From Candidatus Tepidiaquacellales bacterium UBA6667 (GTDB taxonomy: Bacteria; Bacteroidota; Ignavibacteria; Tepidaquicellales; Tepidaquicellaceae): a stretch of 64,000 bases of DNA. Position 1 is the first letter of the stretch, and each line of letters starts with the position of its first letter. The stretch is taken from the NCBI GenBank assembly GCA_002455255.1, contig DKKL01000007.1, positions 51,139 through 115,138 on the forward strand, given 5' to 3'. The notes under the pieces are model-generated. The model did no database searches. It saw nothing but the letters and a program-made list of their open reading frames with translations, and was not told the origin of the DNA. The position numbers and the translations under genes were made by a program. Shown here in pieces: positions 1 to 8,219 of the stretch.

Positions 1-386
1 ATCGAAATCATTGCGGATATATGATATGGATTATAAGCATTTGTTATATTACCGATAAAGGCAAATGAAAAAATTGCAACCCCTAAGGATAACCATAGTG
101 AATTTGAAATTTGACCTGCAAAAGTTTTAACGTTTGATCTTTTATCAAACTTTGCTCCGTAAATTAACGCGATTATTACACCTATCACAGATATCACGAG
201 CCAGAGAATGATTACATTTCCAATTTCAGAATTTGTTACAATCAAGCTATAGTTTATTAATAATGCCACTGAAATTAACATTCCCCAAAAAATATAGTAA
301 AATCCGTTTTCAAAATTAATTTTTCTGCTGTCATCCATTATTTTTTTTATAACAGCAAGTTGCTCTTTTGCTTCTGTATTTTCCAT
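1..386 (-). CDS. Multi-pass membrane protein, 3' part missing (cut by window edge)
   Basis: The frame opens at an ATG at 386 and stays open to the left edge, giving the first 128 residues. A charged amphipathic start (residues 1-27) is followed by hydrophobic segments near 29-50, 57-77 and 98-113, so at least three membrane helices are present. I do not recognise the family with certainty. Similar short proteins in Bacteroidota often sit next to a winged-helix regulator, which would lie outside this window. It is separated from the isocitrate dehydrogenase gene by a terminator, so the two are not in one transcript. Membrane location is well supported; function is unknown. Confidence 0.6.
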   Translation of the reverse strand, partial: MENTEAKEQLAVIKKIMDDSRKINFENGFYYIFWGMLISVALLINYSLIVTNSEIGNVIILWLVISVIGVIIALIYGAKFDKRSNVKTFAGQISNSLWLSLGVAIFSFAFIGNITNAYNPYHISAMIS

Positions 387-468
387 AATAATTTTTAATT
401 AATCTAAAGTACTTTAAAAAATAAAGTGCTTTGTAAAACTAACTTAATTTTTTTATTATGTCAAGAAT

Positions 469-504
469 AAAAAAATCCCGTAATGAAAATTCTCTTACGG
501 GATT
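469..504 (-). terminator. Rho-independent terminator after icd
   Basis: A perfect 10-bp stem pairs 474-483 with 495-504 (AATCCCGTAA / TTACGGGATT, 11-base loop). On the minus strand it is followed by a T run. It lies 28 bases past the icd stop. Confidence 0.85.
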
Positions 505-531
505 AATTATATAAAATATTGAATTTAAATT

Positions 532-1992
532 TTACTGACCTTGTGCAAGTGAGTAACCGGGTTTCCCTTCGAAATAATAAAGATTTTCGGTTTTCACGAA
601 ATCTATTCCGGCTTTACCTGCTTTTTCAAGAAGTTCTGCTATTACTGAATGTGAAATTGGTTTGGTTTTATCTTTCGTTTCAAATCTGCATCTGTAATGA
701 TCCACTCTCATTGGTTCAACAATTCCTTTGGGCCAAACTTTTACACCGCGATTTGAAATTACTACTAACTCTAAATCTGCCGGTTTTATTTCAATTAATT
801 GTTTTGCTAAAATATCCATATCTTCTGATCTGCTCCATTGCACAAACATATCTACACCGATTAAATCTTTTTTCTCATCTGGTCTTGTTGTCATTTTTGA
901 TTCTACTTCTGCCAATGGATCAGATTTTGCAAAATACTGTACAGGTCTGAGAATTTTAGGATTTTCTCCAAGTCTTGCAATTACTTCCTGTGCAAATTCT
1001 TTTGTGCCGACAAGTTTTTTACTTACCTCTTCTTTAAATATATCATAAGTGTGAATTCCATCTTCTATAGTTTTTAACCAGGCATTATGAACTTTTGTCG
1101 CTACGTCAAATTGTTTTATATGTGCCATCATCATTACACCGGCAAGCAATAAGCCCGAAGGATTTGCAAGGTTTTTACCTGCTCTTCTCGGTGCAGAACC
1201 GTGAATTGCTTCAAACATAGAACATCTCACACCAATATTGGCTGAGCCCGCAAGTCCGACTGAACCTGTCATCTGAGCTGCTACGTCTGAAAGTATATCT
1301 CCATATAAGTTTTCCATTACAATAACTTCAAAATCTTCAGGGCTTGTAGCTAATTTTGCGGCACCTATATCAACTATCCATGTTTCTTTTGTTATATCCG
1401 GATATTCTTCCCCGATTTCATCAAATATTTTATGAAATAATCCGTCGGTTATTTTCATAATATTATCTTTAACAAAACAGGTTACTTTTTTCTTATAGTT
1501 CGCTCTTGCATATTCAAATGCATATCTTACAATTCTTTCTGAACCGGGATATGAAATTAGTTTTAAGCATTGTGTTACATCCTGAGTTTGTCTGTGCTCT
1601 ATTCCGGCATATAAATCTTCTTCATTCTCTCTGATAATAGTTACATCCATAACCGGATGTTTAGTCTGAACAAATGGTGAGTATGATACACACGGTCTAA
1701 CATTTGCAAACTGACCAAGAGTTTTTCTTGTTGTAACATTTAAGCTTTTGAAACCTCCGCCTTGTGGAGTTGTGATTGGGGCTTTATAAAAAACTTTTGT
1801 TTTTAATAACGACTCCCATGATGAATTTTCTATTCCGGCAGAATTACCTTTTAAATAAACTTTTTCGCCGATTTCGATTATTTCGATATCTATTTTTGCT
1901 CCCGCTGCCTGAAGTATATCAAGTGAAGCGGTCATAATTTCTGGACCTATTCCGTCGCCATACGCTACGGTGATTGGTGTATTTTTTGACAT
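532..1992 (-). CDS. icd: Isocitrate dehydrogenase, long Thermus/Rickettsia-type
   Basis: Oxidatively decarboxylates isocitrate to 2-oxoglutarate in the TCA cycle. Seen in the 486-residue product: GDGIGPE at 12-18, the substrate-binding stretch at 84-100 (LNVTTRKTLGQ), RENEEDLYAG from 121, the metal-binding ENLYGDILSD at 227-236 and the nucleotide loop HGSAPRRAGK at 264-273. After the isopropylmalate/isocitrate dehydrogenase fold there is an extra C-terminal part of about 140 residues, typical of the Thermus-like subfamily and absent from the E. coli enzyme. Two arginines in the nucleotide loop would suit NADP, but cofactor choice cannot be settled from sequence. It is a single gene with its own terminator. 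Confidence 0.93.
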   Translation of the reverse strand: MSKNTPITVAYGDGIGPEIMTASLDILQAAGAKIDIEIIEIGEKVYLKGNSAGIENSSWESLLKTKVFYKAPITTPQGGGFKSLNVTTRKTLGQFANVRPCVSYSPFVQTKHPVMDVTIIRENEEDLYAGIEHRQTQDVTQCLKLISYPGSERIVRYAFEYARANYKKKVTCFVKDNIMKITDGLFHKIFDEIGEEYPDITKETWIVDIGAAKLATSPEDFEVIVMENLYGDILSDVAAQMTGSVGLAGSANIGVRCSMFEAIHGSAPRRAGKNLANPSGLLLAGVMMMAHIKQFDVATKVHNAWLKTIEDGIHTYDIFKEEVSKKLVGTKEFAQEVIARLGENPKILRPVQYFAKSDPLAEVESKMTTRPDEKKDLIGVDMFVQWSRSEDMDILAKQLIEIKPADLELVVISNRGVKVWPKGIVEPMRVDHYRCRFETKDKTKPISHSVIAELLEKAGKAGIDFVKTENLYYFEGKPGYSLAQGQ

Positions 1993-2065
1993 TTATATCT
2001 GATTAAAATTTGGAAACAATCAATTTACAGAATATAAGCGTCAATTTAAATGTAGAATTAAGGTA

Positions 2066-3685
2066 TTACACTTGTTTTTTACGATGAATAATCATCCTAA
2101 AAACTGATACTAACATATAAATAAAAAATCCTGCTATTAGTATGACGATTAATAAACTTAATATTCCTTTTGATAATGGAAGTTTACTTCCTGATTCATT
2201 AAATAAAGAAATATTTGCTTCATTAGTATCCAACCCCATTACACTCAATTCATTTTTCACATATTCTACCTGATCGGTAAATTGATTTGCTTCTAAAAAT
2301 CCTGTGCCTAATTGATTTTTTCCTGTTGAATCAAATATAATAGCAGATCCATCCCAGTGAAAATTATTTGTGATATCAACACTTAAAGAATTTTTAAACT
2401 TTGAACCGTCTAATATGAAAGTACCGTCTTGAGTAGTAAGTTTATATTTTATTGGAAAAATTATTCCTTCTCTTACAACAGTATCCAAAACTTCGCCTTC
2501 ACCTTTAAGTGACCAGATAATCTGGTCAGGACCATATCTGTTCATTGTTGTTTGAAAAATTGTACCCGGTAAAAGAGTTTGGTCAAGAGGGAAAAAATTA
2601 TAAATCATATACTGAAGACTGTCGCTTAAATGTAAATTTGTCCAGACATATTTTCCAAGTCCAGTTGCAGTTGATTTAAATATACTCATAACATTATTCA
2701 GAAGTGCCAGTGATACCGTTGAAACATTTCCATTTGCCCATTGCCTATCAATCCAACCGATTCCGTTTTTTACGGAAGTGGTTGAATCGTTAATCGTTAA
2801 TGTACCGTTTATTTTAAGCTGCGTGTATGATAGATACAGCGTTCCTGCTCCTCCTTCACACGGAGCACAGCCACTTTTTCCGTTGAAAAATGCCGGTCTC
2901 ACAGATGACATATTCACCGCTATACCATTTGATGTATGAGATTTGTTTATTGAAGTATCATTTGTTGTATTTTCATTTTTCCAAGTCGAATAAATTTCAA
3001 TATTTTTTGAAGTATTAAAATTAAAATTACATTTCCAACCTTCAGGTAAATCTAAAGCATTAAAGGAAAAATTTGAATCATTTTTAATTTCATATTCACC
3101 GCGACAAACTTTGAAAGGTGAATATTCCCATTTATCTCCTTTTCCAACTCCGGTGGAGATGAAATAATATGTTGTAGAACCCATAGGTAAATTCATTTCA
3201 GCAGTAAGCTCGGGATTAAATATATCTATTCGAAACAAATAAAACATATATGATGAAGTCTCACCAAGTGAATCAATAAATGTACCGTAAATCCAAAACC
3301 ATCCAAAAGTTCCTTGCTGAAACTGAAATGAAGAATATGTAGATGCCGGTGGCTTTAGGGATTCTAAACGAAACATATCAAGATCAGCATTTGGGGTAAA
3401 AGCTGATAACATTATCATTTCTTCATCTGTAGCATTTGTTAGCTTAGATTTCAGTAAATCCATTTTTTCTGAATTATAAGGATTCAAAAATGTAGAATTT
3501 TCTTCTATATATTTAAATCTTTCAGGTAAAATTTTCCTAAGTTCAGAAAATTCCAATGATGTATATTTTCCGGGTTTTAAAACATTTGATTGCACATCAG
3601 TGAGAACGGGTGATGTTTTGTATGAAAGGAAATAAAGTATAACAACTGATATTATAATAAAAATGAAAACCTTTGAGACTTTCAT
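2066..3685 (-). CDS. Membrane-anchored lipocalin-like (CrtC/AttH-type) protein
   Basis: The product has 539 residues, with a hydrophobic N-terminal anchor at about 5-22 and a second helix near 505-528 followed by a basic tail. Most of the protein would therefore lie outside the cytoplasm, held at both ends. The stretch GIGWIDRQW near residue 310 matches the hallmark of the AttH/carotenoid-hydratase-like lipocalin superfamily (two tandem lipocalin-like halves). The family includes CrtC, but also many uncharacterised secreted proteins, so a carotenoid substrate should not be assumed. A CAPC pair lies near residue 273. The neighbours (icd, prfC) give no functional hint. Family assignment is moderate; substrate unknown. 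Confidence 0.6.
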   Translation of the reverse strand: MKVSKVFIFIIISVVILYFLSYKTSPVLTDVQSNVLKPGKYTSLEFSELRKILPERFKYIEENSTFLNPYNSEKMDLLKSKLTNATDEEMIMLSAFTPNADLDMFRLESLKPPASTYSSFQFQQGTFGWFWIYGTFIDSLGETSSYMFYLFRIDIFNPELTAEMNLPMGSTTYYFISTGVGKGDKWEYSPFKVCRGEYEIKNDSNFSFNALDLPEGWKCNFNFNTSKNIEIYSTWKNENTTNDTSINKSHTSNGIAVNMSSVRPAFFNGKSGCAPCEGGAGTLYLSYTQLKINGTLTINDSTTSVKNGIGWIDRQWANGNVSTVSLALLNNVMSIFKSTATGLGKYVWTNLHLSDSLQYMIYNFFPLDQTLLPGTIFQTTMNRYGPDQIIWSLKGEGEVLDTVVREGIIFPIKYKLTTQDGTFILDGSKFKNSLSVDITNNFHWDGSAIIFDSTGKNQLGTGFLEANQFTDQVEYVKNELSVMGLDTNEANISLFNESGSKLPLSKGILSLLIVILIAGFFIYMLVSVFRMIIHRKKQV

Positions 3686-3996
3686 AAACTTTTATTTTGT
3701 TGCTTGAAAAGTAAATAAAGAAAAGTGAAATAAAAACTTTAAAAACAAGTATTTATTAGTAAATTTATTAAGAATTTAAAGTGAGATTAAATAAGGAGGG
3801 ATCGCAGATTTTTCGTTAAATTAAATTATACCCCGCCATGAAATATGAATTTAGATTAAGGAAGGAATGAATCAATCCGAAGATTGATTATTCTTACTTA
3901 TTGTTTGGTAAAACCAGAGATTGGTTTGCCCTACTAAAATCTGCGATCTGATACAAAGTTCTAAAAAATTAATAATAAATGCAACATAAAAAAAAA
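3686..3996. other. Gene-free stretch between lipocalin-like gene and prfC
   Basis: These 311 bases carry no credible reading frame. Their middle is occupied by a nested palindromic element (3800-3948, listed separately). The flanks are plain AT-rich sequence in which I see no confident promoter or terminator, although minus-strand signals for the lipocalin-like gene must lie here. Confidence 0.6.
3800..3948. repeat. Nested palindromic element with 13-bp terminal inverted repeats
   Basis: A perfect 13-bp inverted repeat (GATCGCAGATTTT at 3800-3812, its complement at 3936-3948) encloses two further hairpins. One is 3870-3877 with 3882-3889 (AATCAATC, loop CGAA), extended by GAAT/ATTC. The other is an imperfect stem around 3907-3930 (GGTAAAACCA / TTGGTTTGCC). 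The middle codes for nothing. The shape fits a small non-autonomous mobile repeat or a structured RNA. No second copy was noticed in the window. Confidence 0.6.
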
Positions 3997-5601
3997 TTAT
4001 TTTTCTTCAATTGTATCTATATTATGTTCAATATTAAACAAAAATTTGGCTTTCGGATTATTCATAATGGCTTTTTCAATTTGATATGGAGATTCCGACA
4101 TAAAAACAAGGTTTTTATGTTTATCTGTGAATAAATTATGAGATCTGTATGTTAATAATTCCTGAATTTCTTCCTCTTTATCATATAATATCCAACACGC
4201 CTTGTGATAATTTACCGGTGAAAATTTACAATCTACTCCATATTCATTTTGCAAACGATATTGAATCACATCAAATTGAAGCTCACCTACAGTGCCAACA
4301 ATTTTTCTGTTTCCGTTATATTGAATAAATACCTGTGCAAGTCCTTCGTCTGTTAAATGAATAATTCCTTTATCCATTTGCTTTGCTTTAAATGGATCGT
4401 TTAATCTAAGTTCTTTGAAGATTTCAGGAGAAAAAGTAGGTATCCCTTTAAACATAAATTTTTCACCTTCTGTTAAAGTATCGCCAATTTTAAAAATTCC
4501 TGAATCGTATAAGCCAATTACTTCACCGGGATATGCTTCTTCAATTAGTTTCTTATCTGATGCCATAAATACTGCGGGATTAGGAAATTTTATATCACGG
4601 TCAAGTCTGACATGATGATAAAATTTATTTCTTTCAAATTTTCCTGAACATACTCTGAGAAATGCAATTCTGTCTCTGTGTTTGGGGTTTAAGTTTGCAT
4701 GAATTTTGAATACAAATCCCGAAAAATTTTCGTCATCTGAATTTATAATTCCTGCCGTAGTTTCTCTTCCTCTCGGATTAGGAGCAATACTGATAAAACT
4801 GTCTAATAATTCTTTAACTCCGAAATTGTTCAAAGCACTGCCGAAATAAACCGGAGCTACAACACCGGAGAGATATTCATTTACATCAAAGTCACCATAA
4901 ACACCATTAACAAGATCAAGATCTTTTTTAAGTTTTTCGGTTGAATCACCGAGAACAACTGATAATCTTTCGTCATTTATATCGTTAAAAACTTCAACAT
5001 CTTTTTCTACTTTCTGTTTGTTCGATTTAAAAAAATTAAATGTGTTTTCATATATATTATAAACACCTTTAAAACCTGAACCAATGCCAACGGGCCACGA
5101 GAGTGGCTTCACTTTTATATCAAGTTTTTCTTCTATTTCATCAAGCAATTCAAACGGATTTTTTCCTTCTCTGTCGAGTTTGTTTATAAAAATAATAACG
5201 GGAGTATTTCTCATCCTACAAACATTCATAAGTTTTTCAGTTTGCTCTTCCACACCTTTCACACAATCAATTACAAGTATTACGCTTTCTACTGCGGTCA
5301 AAGTTCTGTATGTATCTTCTGCAAAGTCTTTGTGACCGGGAGTATCAAGCAGATTTATATTCATTCCGTTATATTTAAAATTCATTACGGATGTAGTAAC
5401 TGAGATACCTCTTTGTTTTTCAATTTCAAGAAAATCCGATATTGTGGTTTTTTTTATTTTATTTGATTTTACAGCACCTGCCACCTGAATTGCTCCGCCG
5501 AATAATAGTAATTTTTCTGTAAGTGTTGTTTTTCCCGCATCAGGGTGGCTGATAATAGCAAATGTTTTAGTATTGTTAATTTTATCTTGAATAGAAGACA
5601 T
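3997..5601 (-). CDS. prfC: Peptide chain release factor 3 (RF3)
   Basis: A translational GTPase that recycles RF1/RF2 from the ribosome after peptide release. The 534-residue product shows the G1 loop SHPDAGKTT (18-26), the switch-I stretch KQRGISV (62-68), G3 DTPGH (86-90) and G4 NKLD (140-143). Domain II and the RF3 C-terminal domain follow, including [10 protein letters not shown]. The length is normal for the family (about 525-530). The SHPDAGKTT loop, rather than the GHVDHGKT type, separates it from EF-Tu and EF-G. It is transcribed alone; about 170 bases of AT-rich sequence without an obvious hairpin separate it from the upstream NirK-like operon. Confidence 0.96.
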   Translation of the reverse strand: MSSIQDKINNTKTFAIISHPDAGKTTLTEKLLLFGGAIQVAGAVKSNKIKKTTISDFLEIEKQRGISVTTSVMNFKYNGMNINLLDTPGHKDFAEDTYRTLTAVESVILVIDCVKGVEEQTEKLMNVCRMRNTPVIIFINKLDREGKNPFELLDEIEEKLDIKVKPLSWPVGIGSGFKGVYNIYENTFNFFKSNKQKVEKDVEVFNDINDERLSVVLGDSTEKLKKDLDLVNGVYGDFDVNEYLSGVVAPVYFGSALNNFGVKELLDSFISIAPNPRGRETTAGIINSDDENFSGFVFKIHANLNPKHRDRIAFLRVCSGKFERNKFYHHVRLDRDIKFPNPAVFMASDKKLIEEAYPGEVIGLYDSGIFKIGDTLTEGEKFMFKGIPTFSPEIFKELRLNDPFKAKQMDKGIIHLTDEGLAQVFIQYNGNRKIVGTVGELQFDVIQYRLQNEYGVDCKFSPVNYHKACWILYDKEEEIQELLTYRSHNLFTDKHKNLVFMSESPYQIEKAIMNNPKAKFLFNIEHNIDTIEEK

Positions 5602-5771
5602 AGTTTGAGAAAAATTTTGAGAAATAAAAAATTTAAAGGAAGTTATATAAGAGGTTACAAAAAGTTTAAATTAGTTGGCATTTACAAATATAACTTATTT
5701 ACGATATATTAATTAGTCATATTGGCGGGGTTTAGTTATGAAAAAATTTCAATTTTAATTTTTTAAAACTA

Positions 5772-7337
5772 TCAATTATTTTTAACAGTATTTACTTTTT
5801 TCTTGATTGAATTAATTTTAATTAAAATAAAGAAAATTAAAAGTATTGCAAGAATTATTAAAATAATAATCCACATTACTAAAGTATTTGATGAACCTTC
5901 ACCACTTATAACTGTTACAACACCTTTCATATAAGGGTGAGGTGCACAGAGGTATTTGTAATCACCGACTTTATCAAGTTTTACTTTAAAAACTTCAGCA
6001 TGCCCAAGCAATGGGGAGTTAAATGGTGCAGGTGCATCGTAAGTAGTAGCGGTATGAATTCCTGAAAACTCACCTTCCATATATGTGAACACTTCCTCAT
6101 TTTGAAAAACAACTGTCGTTCCCTGATGAACTTTAATTGATTTTGGATAAAAACAGTTACCGATAATTTTTACCATTACTTCTTTTACATCGGGACCGTA
6201 TTCAACAACAGGGTCTATATCAGGAGTGCCGGGTTCGAAAGGGGCAACTGTTCTGATAATTTTTGATTTAATTTCTTCCCATTCTTTTGCTTCATATTGC
6301 GGACCATCTGCGGTTACTGTTACAGGAGTTACAGCATTTTTATCGCATATAATCAAACCGATAGAGCCTCTGTCTGCAGCACTTACGGCGTGGTCAAGCA
6401 TTGTATAAGTTCCTTCATCAGGTGGCATTCGGAACTCTATCACCCAAGAATCAGAAGGACCTGAAGTTACAGTTTGCCCTCCGGGCTGAGGGAGGTCAGG
6501 ATTTCCCTGCCAGTAAACAAAATCCCACATTATACCAACAATGTGAAAAGTAGAAACTTTATTAGGACCAACATTTAAGTAATTAATTCTTACATAGTCC
6601 CCCGGTTTAGCTTTAATTGGTTGCTCTACATATTTAAAAAGTTTTCCATTCCATAAAGTATAAATCGGGTTTCCGTCAATTGCATCTTTTCCGCTTGAAT
6701 AAATTTCATGCTGAAGTAAATAAATTTCAACATCAGGAGGTTTATTTAACATTTCTTCAAGTTTGTATTTCTTTTTTGGTTTAACGGTCATCATACCATA
6801 TTGACCAAATAAAATATGCAAAGGAATTCCGTGTCCACCGGGTGCACAGTGATACATATAAACACCGGGTCTTGATGCTTTGAAAAGCATTGATTTAGTT
6901 TCACCTGCATATATTTTACCGAGATACTTTGAAGTTTGAGTTGAAGCAGAGTGGATAGATGCACCGTGCGGAATTTTACCTTTGTTGACAACGGTAAACT
7001 CTACAATGTCGCCTTCGTTCACCACGATATTCGGTCCGGGAATACTGTTATTAATAACAAATCCGTTGAACATAACGCCGGCACCTAAATATGCTTCACC
7101 TTCGGATAGTTCAATAGTAACAGAAGCGTCAGGTTTTATGTTAGCATTTTGCGGTACATAACTGGAAGGTGGAATAGGCAAAGCGTTATCTCTGTTTATA
7201 ACTTCAATAAACTGATTATCTTCAGTTTTTGTTTGTGCATTTAGAAATAAACTTTGGTTAGATATTAATGCTATTGATAGTACAAGAAAAATCTTTTTTA
7301 ATATAATCTGTTTCATAATATTTTGAGTTAATTTCAT
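5772..7337 (-). CDS. NirK-like multicopper protein with extra C-terminal cupredoxin domain and membrane anchor
   Basis: A secreted or anchored three-cupredoxin protein of 521 residues. After a signal segment (about 10-34), domains 1 and 2 follow the copper nitrite reductase plan. Likely type-2 ligands are H129, H163 and H316; type-1 ligands are H124, C164 and H174; the second-sphere catalytic histidine matches H265. Two key positions differ: the catalytic Asp site reads Ser127 (PHGASIH instead of PHxxDFH), and the axial Met of the type-1 site reads Gln179. Domain 3 (about 385-477) has a complete blue-copper set, H428, C464, H467 and M470, and is followed by a membrane helix at 487-507. It is the last gene of a three-gene unit. 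Reduction of nitrite to NO is plausible but unproven given these replacements. Confidence 0.72.
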   Translation of the reverse strand: MKLTQNIMKQIILKKIFLVLSIALISNQSLFLNAQTKTEDNQFIEVINRDNALPIPPSSYVPQNANIKPDASVTIELSEGEAYLGAGVMFNGFVINNSIPGPNIVVNEGDIVEFTVVNKGKIPHGASIHSASTQTSKYLGKIYAGETKSMLFKASRPGVYMYHCAPGGHGIPLHILFGQYGMMTVKPKKKYKLEEMLNKPPDVEIYLLQHEIYSSGKDAIDGNPIYTLWNGKLFKYVEQPIKAKPGDYVRINYLNVGPNKVSTFHIVGIMWDFVYWQGNPDLPQPGGQTVTSGPSDSWVIEFRMPPDEGTYTMLDHAVSAADRGSIGLIICDKNAVTPVTVTADGPQYEAKEWEEIKSKIIRTVAPFEPGTPDIDPVVEYGPDVKEVMVKIIGNCFYPKSIKVHQGTTVVFQNEEVFTYMEGEFSGIHTATTYDAPAPFNSPLLGHAEVFKVKLDKVGDYKYLCAPHPYMKGVVTVISGEGSSNTLVMWIIILIILAILLIFFILIKINSIKKKVNTVKNN

Positions 7338-7355
7338 TTAAAAATTTTTATCTGT

Positions 7356-7688
7356 TTATCTGAATAAAAAAAATGTTACAACTAACAGTTTAATCTTGTC
7401 AAATAAACTTACTTCGTTTTTATTATCGATGTTTTCATTTACTGAAGATACATTCATTTGAGTATTTCCATTATTGCTCACATACTTTACAGGGGAAGGA
7501 ATATATTGATTAGAATCCGTTTGGTTTTCTATAGTTTTTAATAATTCTTTAGCACCTAAAGTATTTGATCTTTCGTTCATCAATTGTTCTCTAAAATCCT
7601 GATTGCATTTCGGACAGGCATAACTATCAGAGAATATAACGAGGGAAAAAATTAATGTTATCAGTGGTAATAAGATTTTCGTTTTCAT
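7356..7688 (-). CDS. Small secreted CxxC protein, nirK-like operon
   Basis: A 110-residue product with a signal peptide (about 1-24), a CPKC motif directly after it (25-28), a polar low-complexity middle and a C-terminal hydrophobic segment (about 92-108). I do not recognise the family. It lies 4 bases after the preceding gene and 18 bases before the NirK-like gene, so co-transcription is likely. The exported cysteine pair could bind metal or act in thiol exchange, for example in copper delivery; that is inference from position only. Confidence 0.6.
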   Translation of the reverse strand: MKTKILLPLITLIFSLVIFSDSYACPKCNQDFREQLMNERSNTLGAKELLKTIENQTDSNQYIPSPVKYVSNNGNTQMNVSSVNENIDNKNEVSLFDKIKLLVVTFFLFR

Positions 7689-7692
7689 AATT

Positions 7693-8037
7693 TTATATAA
7701 TTAATAATGTTAAAATTGATACAAACAACAATAAAGTAGAGATAAGCATATAGACCAGGTAATTTAAATCTATACTGAATCCGGCAGAAAAGTTAAAAGC
7801 GTTACCTGTAAATAAATTTTGGGGTTGAATTATTCCAAATTCGGAAAAACTTTTAGCATCATCTTTGCTGAAAATTAAATTTGCAAAGATTATAAAAAAC
7901 ATCAAAAATATAATCCCCAACATCCATTCAGTATAAACTTTCATATCCATAACAGATGAAGCAGATTCGGTTTGGGCAAATAAATCTTGAGTTTTAAGAA
8001 TTAAAGTTAAAATGATAATTTTTATTATTGTTTTCAT
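7693..8037 (-). CDS. Small two-helix membrane protein, first gene of nirK-like operon
   Basis: A 114-residue product with a signal-like segment (about 3-21), then two strong membrane helices near 37-57 and 92-113 joined by a polar loop. The family is unknown to me. It opens the three-gene unit that ends with the NirK-like protein, and a CRP/FNR-type palindrome is centred about 50 bases upstream of its ATG. The constant company and tight spacing suggest an accessory role in the same electron-transfer function. Confidence 0.58.
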   Translation of the reverse strand: MKTIIKIIILTLILKTQDLFAQTESASSVMDMKVYTEWMLGIIFLMFFIIFANLIFSKDDAKSFSEFGIIQPQNLFTGNAFNFSAGFSIDLNYLVYMLISTLLLFVSILTLLII

Positions 8038-8079
8038 AACTTTTTTTAATAAAAATAATAATAAAACAGTTTAAAAATC

Positions 8080-8095
8080 TTTGACTTATGTCAAA
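8080..8095 (-). promoter_or_regulatory. CRP/FNR-superfamily operator upstream of nirK-like operon
   Basis: The perfect palindrome TTTGAC-TTAT-GTCAAA has the half-site size and 4-base spacer of FNR/DNR/NnrR/HcpR sites (FNR consensus TTGAT-N4-ATCAA). It sits about 50 bases upstream of the first ATG of the nirK-like unit. No matching regulator gene is in the window. Confidence 0.6.
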
Positions 8096-8170
8096 TGAAA
8101 AAATATTAAAAAATTTGCAGGTATGAAGAAATTTGTGAAAAGAAAAGAAAAGAAATGAATTTATTGTAAA

Positions 8171-8198
8171 AACCGGATAATATAAATATTACCCGGTT
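8171..8198 (-). terminator. Terminator after the serine hydrolase gene
   Basis: An 11-position stem with one mismatch pairs 8171-8181 with 8188-8198 (AACCGGATAAT / ATTACCCGGTT, 6-base loop), 22 bases past the stop at 8220. On the minus strand a TTTTAC tail follows. Confidence 0.7.
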
Positions 8199-8219
8199 CG
8201 ATTTTTAAGTTTAAAAATT

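Noticed and set aside
519..950. 143-codon plus-strand frame opposite icd
   Set aside because: It lies antisense to a clear isocitrate dehydrogenase gene, overlaps its terminator, and has leucine-rich composition without domain pattern.
5602..5771. Terminator after the NirK-like operon
   Set aside because: No stem with a following T run could be found in this gap.
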